NCBI RefSeq assembly: GCF_008635795.1
Contig: NZ_VWRQ01000036.1
Location: 1 to 37,581 of the forward strand
DNA length: 37,581 nt
Reading direction: 5' to 3'
Origin: Paenibacillus tepidiphilus
GTDB lineage: Bacteria > Bacillota > Bacilli > Paenibacillales > Paenibacillaceae
This document shows positions 17,807-25,672 of the stretch, in pieces. A model generated the notes under the pieces. That model was not told the DNA's origin, ran no database searches, and saw only the letters and a program-made list of their open reading frames with translations. Position 1 is the stretch's first letter. The number at the start of each line of letters is the position of its first letter. Both the position numbers and the translations under genes were made by a program.

Positions 17807-20236
17807 TTAAACCGTCGTCCGCTCATACAGAGCTGTACGGGTCTTGTCGTCCTTCAGCATCTTCTGCCACGGATCGGATACCTGGGCCAATGCAAAGTCG
17901 ATGCGTGCCGCCAGTTCCTTCCGGTTGTCCTCATTGTCCAGAATGGCGGATTTGATTTGCTCCAATCCGAGACGTTCTACCCATTCCGAGGTTCTTTCCA
18001 GATAATTGCCGGTTTCCCGGTAGTACTGCATGACGGCGGAGCAGACCTCTACCAGCTCTTCATCGGTCTTCACCTTGCAGAAAGAATCTGCAATCCGCGG
18101 CTTGATCCCGCCATTGCCGCCGATGAACACTTCCCAGCCGCCGTCGTTGCCGACGATGCCGATGTCCTTTGTGCAGGATTCCGCACAGTTACGCGGGCAG
18201 CCGTTGACAGCCATTTTGAACTTGGCCGGGAAGTCCAGCCGCTCGTATTTGCGTTCCAGCAGTGCGCCCATTCCCATCGAATCCTGGGTTCCGAAACGGC
18301 AGAACTGGGAGCCGACGCAAGTCTTTACGGTGCGCAGTGATTTGGCGTAAGCATAGCCGGATGGCATATCCAGCTCGGCCCATACCTTCGGCACGTCCTC
18401 TTTCTTCACGCCGATCAGATCCAGGCGCTGGCCGCCGGTCACTTTGACTACTTTGACATCATATTTCAGCGATACATCGGCGATCCGCTTCAGATCCTCC
18501 GGTGTGGTCACGCCGCCATACATGCGGGGCACTACGGTAAAGGTGCCGTCCTTCTGGATGTTCGCGCTCATCCGTTCGTTGACAAACCGCGATTCCTTCT
18601 CGTCCTCATGCGTATCCGGATACAGCATGCCCAGGTAGTAGTTCACCGCCGGACGGCATTTGGAACAGCCTTCGGGCTGCTTCCAGTCCAGCACATGCAT
18701 CACCTCTTTGGTCGTTCTGAGACCCTTGGCCTGAATTTCGGCTACAATCTCATCACGGCTGAGCGTGGTGCAGCCGCAGATGCCGGCCTTCGCGCTCTGC
18801 TGGAAGCTGTCGCCCAGCACATATTGCAGAATCTGTTCAACCACAGGCTTACAGCCGCCGCAGGAGCGGGTAGCCCCGGTGCAGGCCTTGATTTCGTCCA
18901 CTGTCGTAAAACCATTCTCGGTTACGGCATCGACAATTGCCTTCTTCGTTACACCGTTGCAGCCGCACACGATTTCTTCGTCGGCCATTGTAGCCACGGA
19001 AGCACTCTTCTTGGCACCGCCGCCTCCGCAGCAGCCGCCTCCGCCCATGACTTCCGCATAAATCTCGTCGGTCATCTCCGCACCTTGCTTCACCAGCTTC
19101 TGCAGGGCGGCCGATTCCGTAATATCGCCGAACAGTACGGCACCGACAATGATATTGTCCTTCAGCAAAATTTTCTTATATGTCCGTTTCCATTCATCCT
19201 TGGAGGAGATCACGGTGTGCTCTGCCGTCTCGGTAAATTCACCTGCAGAGAAGACGTCCACGCCGGAGATCTTCAGCTTCGTGGCTACAACCGAGCCTTC
19301 ATACGGCTGTGTAGCCGCACCGCAGAGATGCTTGGCCAGAACCATGCCCTGCTCGAACAGCGGGGCTACAAGTCCGTAGCAGACGCCGCGGTGTTCTGTA
19401 CATTCACCTACAGAATACACGTTCTTCATCGAAGTCTGCATGAAGTCATCGACTACAATCCCCCGGTTCACAGTGATTCCACTGTCCTTGGCCAGCTGCA
19501 CATTCGGCTTGATGCCTACCGCCATTACCACAAAATCAGCCGGAAGCACAGTATCATCGCTGAAACGCAGACCACTGACACGCTCTTCGCCGATTAATTC
19601 CACCGTCTGCTTGCCCATGGCGAACTTCACGCCCTGGCGCTCCAGTTCAGCCTTCAGCATCGAGGAAGCCGTATGATCAAGCTGCCGCTCCATCAGGTCT
19701 TCGAGCAGATGCACAACGGTAACGTCCATGCCGAGTCCAACCAGTCCCTTGGCTGCTTCCAGACCCAGAAGTCCCCCGCCGATAACCGCAGCCGTGCGGT
19801 ATTGCTTGGCTGCCGCCAGCATGGCGTCGCAATCCGCAATGTCGCGGAAGCCTACTACGCCTTCCTTGGTATTGCCGGGAATCGGCAGAATGAAGGAGTT
19901 GGAGCCGGTTGCTATAATGATTTTGTCATAAGGAATATTTATTCCGCTGTCTGTGATAACCTGCTGCGCAGCCTCGTCGATACGTACGGCGGTCGTGCCT
20001 GTATGCAGGATAATATGGTTGCTCTCGTACCACCCAAGGTCATTCAGAATGATATCCTCAATGGTCTTGCTGCCTTCGAGGACATAGGACAACATAATCC
20101 GGTTGTAGTTCGGATGCGGTTCGCTGCCGATTACGGTAATATCATATGCGCCGCCCAGCTTCAGAATTTGCTCAAGGGTGCCCACGCCCGCCATGCCGTT
20201 GCCGATTAATACTAGCTTTTCTCTCTCCACACTCAC
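17807..20236 (-). CDS. nirB: Nitrite reductase (NADH) large subunit, NirB/NasD type
   Basis: This cytoplasmic siroheme enzyme reduces nitrite to ammonium. Domains in order: FAD-binding (GNGMAG 12-17), NAD-binding (GGGLLG 153-158), a Gly/Cys-rich linker at 398-407, two BFD-like [2Fe-2S] domains (C424, C426, C459, C462; then C487, C489, C524, C527), and the siroheme/[4Fe-4S] domain with C640, C646, C680 and C684 in CVGSQFC and NGCPRNC. It has 809 residues, the usual length. The start is GTG at 20236, 9 bases after AAGGAGG. It is first in a nirB-nirD-nirC unit behind an Fnr-type promoter. It could assimilate nitrite, but the promoter argues for anaerobic ammonification or NADH disposal. Confidence 0.97.
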   Translation of the reverse strand: MSVEREKLVLIGNGMAGVGTLEQILKLGGAYDITVIGSEPHPNYNRIMLSYVLEGSKTIEDIILNDLGWYESNHIILHTGTTAVRIDEAAQQVITDSGINIPYDKIIIATGSNSFILPIPGNTKEGVVGFRDIADCDAMLAAAKQYRTAAVIGGGLLGLEAAKGLVGLGMDVTVVHLLEDLMERQLDHTASSMLKAELERQGVKFAMGKQTVELIGEERVSGLRFSDDTVLPADFVVMAVGIKPNVQLAKDSGITVNRGIVVDDFMQTSMKNVYSVGECTEHRGVCYGLVAPLFEQGMVLAKHLCGAATQPYEGSVVATKLKISGVDVFSAGEFTETAEHTVISSKDEWKRTYKKILLKDNIIVGAVLFGDITESAALQKLVKQGAEMTDEIYAEVMGGGGCCGGGGAKKSASVATMADEEIVCGCNGVTKKAIVDAVTENGFTTVDEIKACTGATRSCGGCKPVVEQILQYVLGDSFQQSAKAGICGCTTLSRDEIVAEIQAKGLRTTKEVMHVLDWKQPEGCSKCRPAVNYYLGMLYPDTHEDEKESRFVNERMSANIQKDGTFTVVPRMYGGVTTPEDLKRIADVSLKYDVKVVKVTGGQRLDLIGVKKEDVPKVWAELDMPSGYAYAKSLRTVKTCVGSQFCRFGTQDSMGMGALLERKYERLDFPAKFKMAVNGCPRNCAESCTKDIGIVGNDGGWEVFIGGNGGIKPRIADSFCKVKTDEELVEVCSAVMQYYRETGNYLERTSEWVERLGLEQIKSAILDNEDNRKELAARIDFALAQVSDPWQKMLKDDKTRTALYERTTV

Positions 20237-20292
20237 TTGGATGAACCTCCTTAAGACTTCGATCTTCCATACAAATATCAGTTCGTAAATAA

Positions 20293-20357
20293 AGTATACA
20301 TTTTAAATTTAAATCGCAATTGTGATTACAATCACATTAATTGTGAATGTTTTCACA
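20293..20357 (-). promoter_or_regulatory. nirB promoter with two perfect Fnr-type sites 21 bp apart
   Basis: TGTGATTACAATCACA at 20321-20336 and TGTGAATGTTTTCACA at 20342-20357 both match TGTGA-N6-TCACA exactly. Their centres (20328.5 and 20349.5) are 21 bp apart, two helical turns. On the minus strand TATACT at 20298-20293 is a good -10, giving a start near 20286 and a proximal site at about -42.5. No -35 is needed in a class II arrangement. Confidence 0.8.
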
Positions 20358-20381
20358 TATTTCTCTGTTACGTTGCAGCAC

Positions 20382-20435
20382 AAAAAAGCCGGATTTAGCC
20401 GCTTCCCTTGACAGCCAGCTGTAACTCCGACTTTA
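20382..20435 (-). terminator. Terminator of the lipoprotein gene
   Basis: On the minus strand a long imperfect hairpin (outer arms AAAGTCGGA and TCCGGCTTT, with internal CAGCTGGCTG) ends in a run of Ts, seen as the A-run at 20382-20387. It separates the lipoprotein gene from the nirB promoter. Confidence 0.6.
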
Positions 20436-20445
20436 TCTGCGCGTT

Positions 20446-21159
20446 CTAACGCAAGGCCAGCACAATCTCCAATTCATCCTGTGGCTTAAGCATCATGTCG
20501 ATGCCGTTGTCCCGCAGCCCCTTGTCGTTGACCTCCAGCTTCCATACCTCACTGCTGAGCGGGGTGTAGCCCATAACCTTGACCAAGGTTTTATTATCTT
20601 CGGCAAGCTCTACCATTCCGTTGTTCTTTAACAGGCTGCGCACCGTCATATCTTCTTCGTAGGGAAGAACAACTGAATGACTCAGCTCCGGCTGCTCACT
20701 GCCGCCGTTCAAGGTAAGTACTACGAATTGCGGCATCTGCTTGCCCGGGGCCGGCCTGGCCGCAAATACAACAGTGTCCTCCCGCTTTACCGGTGCGGTC
20801 ATATCGGTTATGACCTTGCCGTTCACCTGCAGCTCCCATCCTAACGGAGCCGACAGATACACCCGGTTCACATCTACGATCCCCTCACGTCCGCTGTAAA
20901 AGGTGACCACCTTACTGTTGCTGAACAGCTCAAGCAGGGTATTACCATCCAGATAGGCCTCCGAGACCTGCCTAGCTGCATTGCCGGAAAGATCACGGTC
21001 ACCCACTAGCACCGAAAAGGCTGGTCCGCCTGAGCCATGGGCCGCAGCTTTGTCTCCGGAGCCGGCATTCTCTCCCGAACAACCGCCCAGCACCAATATG
21101 ATAATAAGTCCGATCCATATGCGTCTAAAGGCCACAACCTTTGCGGTCATTCCGAGCAT
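20446..21159 (-). CDS. Secreted lipoprotein with DUF4430-like repeats, function unknown
   Basis: This is an exported lipoprotein of unknown role. A hydrophobic signal at about residues 14-24 ends in LGGC, with C27 as the lipidation site, followed by a Gly/Ser/Ala-rich tether. The mature part seems to contain two similar beta-rich units: one around LLELFSNSKVVTFYS to GWELQVNGK, and a second around SLLKNNGMVELAEDN to VWKLEVNDK. The pattern of a short helix, then W-x-L-x-V-N, then a P-x-D-x-(V/L) end resembles the DUF4430/transcobalamin C-terminal-like fold. This assignment is by pattern only. The start at 21159 follows GGAGG by 3 bases; 21150 is an alternative. It lies between scdA and nirB and has its own terminator. 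Confidence 0.75.
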   Translation of the reverse strand: MLGMTAKVVAFRRIWIGLIIILVLGGCSGENAGSGDKAAAHGSGGPAFSVLVGDRDLSGNAARQVSEAYLDGNTLLELFSNSKVVTFYSGREGIVDVNRVYLSAPLGWELQVNGKVITDMTAPVKREDTVVFAARPAPGKQMPQFVVLTLNGGSEQPELSHSVVLPYEEDMTVRSLLKNNGMVELAEDNKTLVKVMGYTPLSSEVWKLEVNDKGLRDNGIDMMLKPQDELEIVLALR

Positions 21160-21293
21160 CTTCCTCCCTCGCCCATAAGGCGCAGGCGCTGCTCCCTGGT
21201 TGGGCTATTGTCTCTTCTGTACACAGTCCCTTTAAGGATAACGCAAACGGGCGCGCTTCTCAAATGAAATCCGGTGAAATAGAGAGAGGAAAA

Positions 21294-21311
21294 AAGTCCC
21301 CGAAGGGACTT
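21294..21311 (-). terminator. Terminator of scdA
   Basis: AAGTCCC at 21294-21300 and GGGACTT at 21305-21311 form a 7-bp stem. On the minus strand the loop is the very stable TTCG, and a T-run (A-run at 21290-21295) follows. Confidence 0.8.
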
Positions 21312-21334
21312 GGCTAATTACAGCTCTTGCTCGC

Positions 21335-22057
21335 TTATTGATAGCGCAGGAACAAAATATTGTTCTCCAGATGCACATGCTCGAAAGTCATGCCCTCCAG
21401 CTCTTCCAGCCGTGCATAGGTCAGACGGTAAGTGGTGCAGGCATGCTCCGGCGGTGTGTAATCATTCGTAATCTCCCGCAGTTCACGAAGAATTGCCCCT
21501 GCACTGTCATGCTCTTCTTCAAGCGTATGCAGCATTCCGCGCAGCTCGGCAAGCGCCTCTTCGCTCTTGTTCTCTTCATAGGCCAGCATTGCCGGGAATT
21601 CGCTCTCTTCTTCCTGGGCAGTATGCTTCAGCAGATCCTCGCGGAGCAGATGGAAGAGGCGGTACATCTCAGCCAGATGCGGAGAATCTTCGCCATGCAC
21701 CCGGAATACCTTGGTTACATTCTGCGCAATCAGCGGCAGTTCCTCCTGCAAATAGCGGTGATGCTTATTCACGATATATTCGATCAGCTCGCCCGAAGGT
21801 GCGTCATTCCAGGCGGTGTCCTGTTCCAGCACAGGATGATTCTGAACCAGCTGATGCAGATCGCCGAGCAGAGCTGCTGTGTCAAGCCCTTTCTCTACAG
21901 CAGCTTCAGCCAGCGGCTTAGCGCCCCCGCAGCAGAAGTCAATCTTCTGTCCCTTGAAATAATCCGCCGCTTTCGGAAATTGCAGAACGATATCCCGAAC
22001 GAAGTCTTCCCCGGTAAATTGAAGCGGTGCTTTATCCTGTAATTGATTGGCTGCCAT
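21335..22057 (-). CDS. scdA: Iron-sulfur cluster repair di-iron protein, ScdA/YtfE (RIC) type
   Basis: This cytoplasmic protein repairs iron-sulfur and di-iron centres damaged by nitric oxide or oxidants. The N-terminal ScdA_N (DUF542) region, about residues 14-70, has the hallmark IDFCCGG with C42-C43. A hemerythrin-type four-helix bundle follows from about 80 to 240. Its histidine/glutamate ligands are visible in NKHHRYLQEE, the HLLREDLLKHTAQEEESEF region, LEEEHDSAG and FEHVHLENN. It has 240 residues, near the usual 220-240. The ribosome site GGGAGGGG precedes the ATG at 22057. Its position beside nitrite reductase genes fits protection against NO formed from nitrite. An operator-like inverted repeat lies upstream. 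Confidence 0.95.
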   Translation of the reverse strand: MAANQLQDKAPLQFTGEDFVRDIVLQFPKAADYFKGQKIDFCCGGAKPLAEAAVEKGLDTAALLGDLHQLVQNHPVLEQDTAWNDAPSGELIEYIVNKHHRYLQEELPLIAQNVTKVFRVHGEDSPHLAEMYRLFHLLREDLLKHTAQEEESEFPAMLAYEENKSEEALAELRGMLHTLEEEHDSAGAILRELREITNDYTPPEHACTTYRLTYARLEELEGMTFEHVHLENNILFLRYQ

Positions 22058-22084
22058 TTGATGGCCCCTCCCTCACGTGTGTGA

Positions 22085-22106
22085 TATAAGTTATTGCTTA
22101 CTTATA
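22085..22106. promoter_or_regulatory. Operator-like inverted repeat upstream of scdA
   Basis: TATAAGT (22085-22091) and ACTTATA (22100-22106) form a perfect inverted repeat with an 8-base spacer, and GTG/CAC flanks extend the symmetry imperfectly. It lies about 30-50 bases before the scdA start codon, where a repressor would act. It is not of the TGTGA-N6-TCACA type. An NO-responsive repressor such as NsrR is a guess from context. Confidence 0.4.
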
Positions 22107-22196
22107 CACCTTAACGCGAACCGGAAAGCGGGGTAGTGATTCTACGCACTAGAGGTGTGGAGGGTTGATGAACAGACACACCGGCCGCAGACAAAA

Positions 22197-22221
22197 AAAC
22201 ACCCCTGCATCAGAGGTGTTT
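22197..22221 (-). terminator. Terminator of the cysteine-protein gene
   Basis: AACACC and GGTGTT (22198-22203 and 22215-22220) close a short stem, and the seven-A run at 22193-22199 gives a T-run on the minus strand. It lies 22 bases past the stop at 22243. Confidence 0.65.
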
Positions 22222-22242
22222 ACATATTTGCGCAATGTTCAC

Positions 22243-22959
22243 TCACTGCACCATCGCCCTCATATAAGTCCGTTTACCCTGAGCATCCTTCAAATAAGGA
22301 CCCAGCCCGGCGAAGCGCGACTCATCCAGATAGACACCCGTCATCCAGCGGCCTTCCGTCAAACCTCCGTTCCAGTGAAGCACCAGATCGGGAGCGGAAA
22401 TCCATTCCTGATAGACCCGGATGTTCTGTTCCCGGTATTCTTTGCTGAGCCTGCCGCTTTCGGTCAGACGAAGCTCGGAAAGGTAGGTCGGCACAAAGTA
22501 GTTGGAAATCAGCTCCAGCTCTTCATCATTCAAAAAAGCTTCTTCCCCCAGATACGGACCGAACAGCCGCGTATTCTCATACAGCGACCATATTACCGCC
22601 TGCAGCACCATGCTCTGGCGGAAGCCGTTATGATAGACATACCGGCGCTGCCCGTTACCCTCTCCCGCCGCTGGCTCCGCCTCCAGACAGTGCCGCTCGC
22701 AGCCGATGCATTTCCAGCCCGCCGGGCTCTGAATCCATTTCTGAAACACCGTTCCGCCGGAATTGTCGCCTTTATATAAAGAAGAAATATTGTCATAAGG
22801 CACGCCGATCCAGGTCTCCCATAACGAATCGGGAAGATGCTCGTGCAGCATGGCCAGTGTCCTGTCGTACAGGTACTGTACCTTGACGGCAGCGCATTCC
22901 AATTCCGCAACAGCTTCTTTTCCATAGGTTATTTCCCGGGAAAACAAAGTGGTTGTCAT
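22243..22959 (-). CDS. Unknown protein with a CxxCxxxC cysteine cluster
   Basis: I do not recognise this 238-residue soluble protein. The start at 22959 (MTTTLFSREITYG) is set by GGAGG 8 bases upstream; the frame extends further 5' but without a ribosome site. There is no signal peptide or membrane segment. A cysteine cluster occurs at C84, C87 and C91 (WKCIGCERHC), which could bind zinc or an iron-sulfur cluster, followed by an acidic-glycine loop. The rest is rich in aromatic residues (several W and Y), and GRWMTGVYLDESRF lies near the end. It follows an HxlR regulator gene and is ended by its own terminator. A promoter with TTACAA/TTGTAA elements lies at 23085-23126. Confidence 0.75.
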   Translation of the reverse strand: MTTTLFSREITYGKEAVAELECAAVKVQYLYDRTLAMLHEHLPDSLWETWIGVPYDNISSLYKGDNSGGTVFQKWIQSPAGWKCIGCERHCLEAEPAAGEGNGQRRYVYHNGFRQSMVLQAVIWSLYENTRLFGPYLGEEAFLNDEELELISNYFVPTYLSELRLTESGRLSKEYREQNIRVYQEWISAPDLVLHWNGGLTEGRWMTGVYLDESRFAGLGPYLKDAQGKRTYMRAMVQ

Positions 22960-23084
22960 CTTCCTCGCCTCCTGCTGGAATATATTCCTTCCGATATGCC
23001 GCATGGCGTGTCCATAATTACAATTATCCAAGAATGCTAATCCGTCCAGTAGTACATAGTTCTGCAAACTATAAAATTTGTTCT

Positions 23085-23126
23085 ATTATATTACAACCTT
23101 ACAGGCAATGTGCAACAATGTTGTAA
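23085..23126 (-). promoter_or_regulatory. Promoter region of the cysteine-protein gene with an inverted repeat
   Basis: A perfect TATAAT -10 lies at 23090-23085 on the minus strand, with a TTGCAC candidate -35 at 23115-23110 (19-base spacing). TTACAAC (23091-23097) and GTTGTAA (23120-23126) are inverted repeats bracketing the promoter. A CAACAATGTTG palindrome overlaps the distal arm. Confidence 0.45.
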
Positions 23127-23136
23127 TTTAGATTTA

Positions 23137-23172
23137 AAAAAGCCTCTATCCCGCAGAGGGAAAAGAGGCATT
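23137..23172 (-). terminator. Terminator of the HxlR regulator gene
   Basis: GCCTCT at 23142-23147 and AGAGGC at 23164-23169 form the stem, and the A-run at 23136-23141 becomes a T-run on the minus strand. Confidence 0.7.
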
Positions 23173-23195
23173 TCTTAAGAGCTGCTGCACCCGGT

Positions 23196-23513
23196 CTATT
23201 CGACCCACTGCTCGGCCCAGGACTGAATCTGCTGCATAACCGGCTCCAAAGCCCGGCCTTTAGTTGTTAATTCATATTCAATACGCACCGGGGTTTCCGG
23301 GTACACATGTCTGACCAGAATGCCTTCACATTCCAGATCCTTCATCCGTTCGGACAGCATCTTGTCGCTCATCGACGGAATCAGGCCGGAAATATCCTTG
23401 AAGCGCTTCGGTCCGCTCATCAATGTCTGGATAATCAATCCATTCCAACGCTTGCCTAAGAATGAGAAGGCTGTTTCGAATCTTGGGCACATCGCCAGTT
23501 GATGTTCTTCCAT
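23196..23513 (-). CDS. HxlR-family winged-helix transcription regulator
   Basis: This is a small dimeric DNA-binding protein of the HxlR/YodB type. Family features are visible: the early cysteine in MCPRFETAF, the conserved FLGKRWNGLIIQTLMSGPKRF helix region (split here by its turn), the LSERMKDLECEGILVR recognition helix, and the wing VRIEYELTTKGRAL. The start ATG at 23513 lies 4 bases after GAGAGGTGAG; a longer frame to 23570 has no ribosome site. It has 105 residues, typical. The lone cysteine at position 8 is where thiol-sensing members of the family carry their reactive residue. Likely targets are itself and the adjacent unknown gene (inference). Confidence 0.92.
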   Translation of the reverse strand: MEEHQLAMCPRFETAFSFLGKRWNGLIIQTLMSGPKRFKDISGLIPSMSDKMLSERMKDLECEGILVRHVYPETPVRIEYELTTKGRALEPVMQQIQSWAEQWVE

Positions 23514-23529
23514 TGTTCTCACCTCTCGC

Positions 23530-23544
23530 TTGTAAAACTTACAA
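23530..23544. promoter_or_regulatory. Possible HxlR operator
   Basis: TTGTAA-N3-TTACAA is a perfect 6-bp inverted repeat just upstream of the regulator's ribosome site, downstream of a TATACT -10-like element (near 23553). The same TTGTAA/TTACAA words bracket the promoter of the next gene. Confidence 0.4.
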
Positions 23545-23637
23545 TTAGTTAGTATATATAATTTTAACATATTTAAAGCAGAATGAACATCGTATTACAA
23601 AAAAAGTTCATCAGCCATACCTATTATATCCCCGCTG

Positions 23638-23961
23638 TCAATCCCTTGATCCACGATTGTCGGCTTTCGCCGCGATGGCCTCGGTAACTACATAAGCCAA
23701 ATCGTCGTTGCCGAAGAGGGACAATACGCCCAGCACCGTATCATTGGTAATGTCGCCCGCTTCCTCCTTGGACACGGTCAGTGCCAGCGCTCTGCCGAGC
23801 GCCGCATTACTCTCCTGGTCCGGGTATGCCTGCAAATACAGCGCCTGCGGGTCCAGATCATTGTTCACGCACCACTGGGCAAAGACAAGGATCATCATCT
23901 CTTCTTCCTGTTTGTAGCTCTCAATAATTTGCTGCTCCATCGCCTTACGGTAATCGTCCAT
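23638..23961 (-). CDS. Hypothetical protein, 107 residues
   Basis: I do not recognise this protein. The start ATG at 23961 (MDDYRKAMEQ) is set by AAAGGAG 6 bases upstream; a longer frame to 23991 overlaps the preceding gene and lacks a ribosome site. It is an acidic, mostly helical soluble protein with a hydrophobic core segment near MMILVFAQWCVNND and a charged C-terminus. It begins 26 bases after the oxidoreductase stop, so the two are probably co-transcribed. No motif suggests an activity. Confidence 0.7.
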   Translation of the reverse strand: MDDYRKAMEQQIIESYKQEEEMMILVFAQWCVNNDLDPQALYLQAYPDQESNAALGRALALTVSKEEAGDITNDTVLGVLSLFGNDDLAYVVTEAIAAKADNRGSRD

Positions 23962-23987
23962 GCAAGGCTCCTTTCTCGCGTGTTCTG

Positions 23988-24923
23988 TCAATCGGCAAGC
24001 TTCGCTGCCAGCTCATGGCTGGGCAGGACTGCGGAAGCGGATATGCCGCATTGCTCCGGTGTATTAATGTTGTTCAGAAAATGATTAACCGCTCCGCTAA
24101 AGCCCCTGCGCTCCAGAATGGTATCCCAGCTGCCAAAGCCCTGGGTGCGCGGCAGTGCCCCCTTCTCGTATAAGACCGCCCGTTCCATATCCGTTACCTC
24201 GACCGAACGGCCATTTCCGTGCAGCTCCAGCTTCTCCAGGTCGCCTCCGGCATCGCGGACCATACTGAACATGGCGCTCACTCCGCCGTTCCAGCCAAGC
24301 ATGCCCGAAGAACGCAGCATCCGTCCTTCATCATCCGCCTTCAGGCTGGCCTGCAACAGCTCATAATCGCTGCCGCCCAGCCAAAGCAGCAGGTCCAGCA
24401 TGTGTATCAGATCGTCATACACCGTCTCACGGCTGCTGCAGTTCTGCAGCTTGGTCCGGTGCTTCACGGCGAGGCAATGGCTAATGCCGCCGCTCTTCTC
24501 AAGCCACGCCTTGGCTGCCGCATACATCGGGGCATAGCGGCGGTTAAAGCCGACGCCCAGCAGCAGCCCCTTGTCCTCCGCCAGCTCCGCCATCCGCCGC
24601 GACTCCTCCAGATGATAGGACAGCGGCTTGTCAACATATACTGAAACTCCGGCCTCCAGGCACCTCGTCACGATTTCATAATGCGTGTCCGTCGGACTGT
24701 GCACGAATACCGCATCCAGCCCCCAGGACAACAACTCATGAAGATCGGTCGTCCCTTTGGGAAACCGGTAGGAAGTGATCGCTCTTTGCACAGTGGCCGG
24801 AGACTGGCTGAGTACGCCGGCAACCTCCACCTGGTCATGACGGGAGAGCAAGGGCAGATATACTTTGCGGGCAATGTCCCCGAGGCCGATCAATCCGACC
24901 CGGATGACACCGGAATGACTCAT
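23988..24923 (-). CDS. Gfo/Idh/MocA-family oxidoreductase
   Basis: This is a probable NAD(P)-dependent sugar or sugar-alcohol dehydrogenase. The N-terminal Rossmann fold starts with VGLIGLGDIARKVYLPLL. The conserved (E/D)KP catalytic lysine motif is present as YVDKPLSYHLEE, followed by GVGFNRRYAPMY. The C-terminal half forms the substrate domain. It has 311 residues, slightly shorter than many members. The ribosome site GGGGGAG lies 6 bases before the ATG at 24923. The substrate is not predictable. It is divergent from the TVP38-type gene. Confidence 0.92.
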   Translation of the reverse strand: MSHSGVIRVGLIGLGDIARKVYLPLLSRHDQVEVAGVLSQSPATVQRAITSYRFPKGTTDLHELLSWGLDAVFVHSPTDTHYEIVTRCLEAGVSVYVDKPLSYHLEESRRMAELAEDKGLLLGVGFNRRYAPMYAAAKAWLEKSGGISHCLAVKHRTKLQNCSSRETVYDDLIHMLDLLLWLGGSDYELLQASLKADDEGRMLRSSGMLGWNGGVSAMFSMVRDAGGDLEKLELHGNGRSVEVTDMERAVLYEKGALPRTQGFGSWDTILERRGFSGAVNHFLNNINTPEQCGISASAVLPSHELAAKLAD

Positions 24924-25053
24924 GGATATCTCCCCCTTATACTTATTATAGATGTATTATACAGGGTGATCGTTCCGGTACAAATGATCTTTGCTTCAAC
25001 ATTTGCATTTTTTTCAGTATGATGAGATGAACAAACGGAAGAAAGGGCATCCT

Positions 25054-25668
25054 ATGATGAGAAAATGGCTCACCGCCGCAGTCTATGTTTCGGCTGTAAT
25101 CCTCGCGTTTATCTACAGATATGATATCCTGGCCTGGCTGCGGGAGGATCATAATATTCTCCTGTCGCTTGGCGCCGCCACGCTGCTCGCTTTATTCCCG
25201 GTAGTGCCCTACAAGCTGGTAATTGGCCTCTTCGGTTACAGCTTCGGCAGTCTGGGAGGCGCGCTGATCAGCTGGACCGCCACTACCCTTGCCGCAGCGC
25301 TGATGTACGGCGGGGTCAAATATATCGTCCGCGGCAAAGCCAGAGCCTACCTGGCTTCCGTTCCCGCACTGGACAGGTTCACCGCTGCAATAGAGCGCCA
25401 GCCGTTCGCAGCAGTGGTATTGGCGCGCCTTGCTCCGGTGATCCCGCAGGCTGCGGTGAACATCTATGCCGGCGCTGCCGGATTGCCGTTCTGGAGCTAT
25501 CTCGCCGCCTCGGGCCTGGGCAAGATCCCGGGGATCGCGCTGTACGCCTTTCTTGGCGGTGAGCTCTTCCGCAGACCGCAGCACGCGGTTATTGCCGTTC
25601 TGGCGTATGCCGCCATTCTGATTGTTGCCGGATGGTCTATACGTTCCAGGAGGTTCGGGAAGAAGTGA
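25054..25668 (+). CDS. TVP38/TMEM64-family membrane protein (DedA superfamily)
   Basis: This is an integral membrane protein of the VTT/SNARE-associated superfamily. It has hydrophobic segments at about 7-22, 38-60, 65-85, 135-160 and 180-198. The family glycine-rich reentrant segment is FGYSFGSLGGALISW, and the second conserved motif is ARLAPVIPQAAVNIYAGAAG. It has 204 residues. I chose the ATG at 25054 because AAAGGG lies 6 bases upstream; ATG at 25027 is possible. Members of this superfamily include lipid scramblases or flippases, so a lipid-transport role is conceivable but not shown. It is divergent from the oxidoreductase and upstream of msrAB. Confidence 0.88.
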   Translation: MMRKWLTAAVYVSAVILAFIYRYDILAWLREDHNILLSLGAATLLALFPVVPYKLVIGLFGYSFGSLGGALISWTATTLAAALMYGGVKYIVRGKARAYLASVPALDRFTAAIERQPFAAVVLARLAPVIPQAAVNIYAGAAGLPFWSYLAASGLGKIPGIALYAFLGGELFRRPQHAVIAVLAYAAILIVAGWSIRSRRFGKK

Positions 25669-25672
25669 TTTA

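Noticed and set aside
22065..22090. TCACGTGTGTGA upstream of scdA as an Fnr site
   Set aside because: The half-sites are in the opposite orientation and spacing to TGTGA-N6-TCACA.
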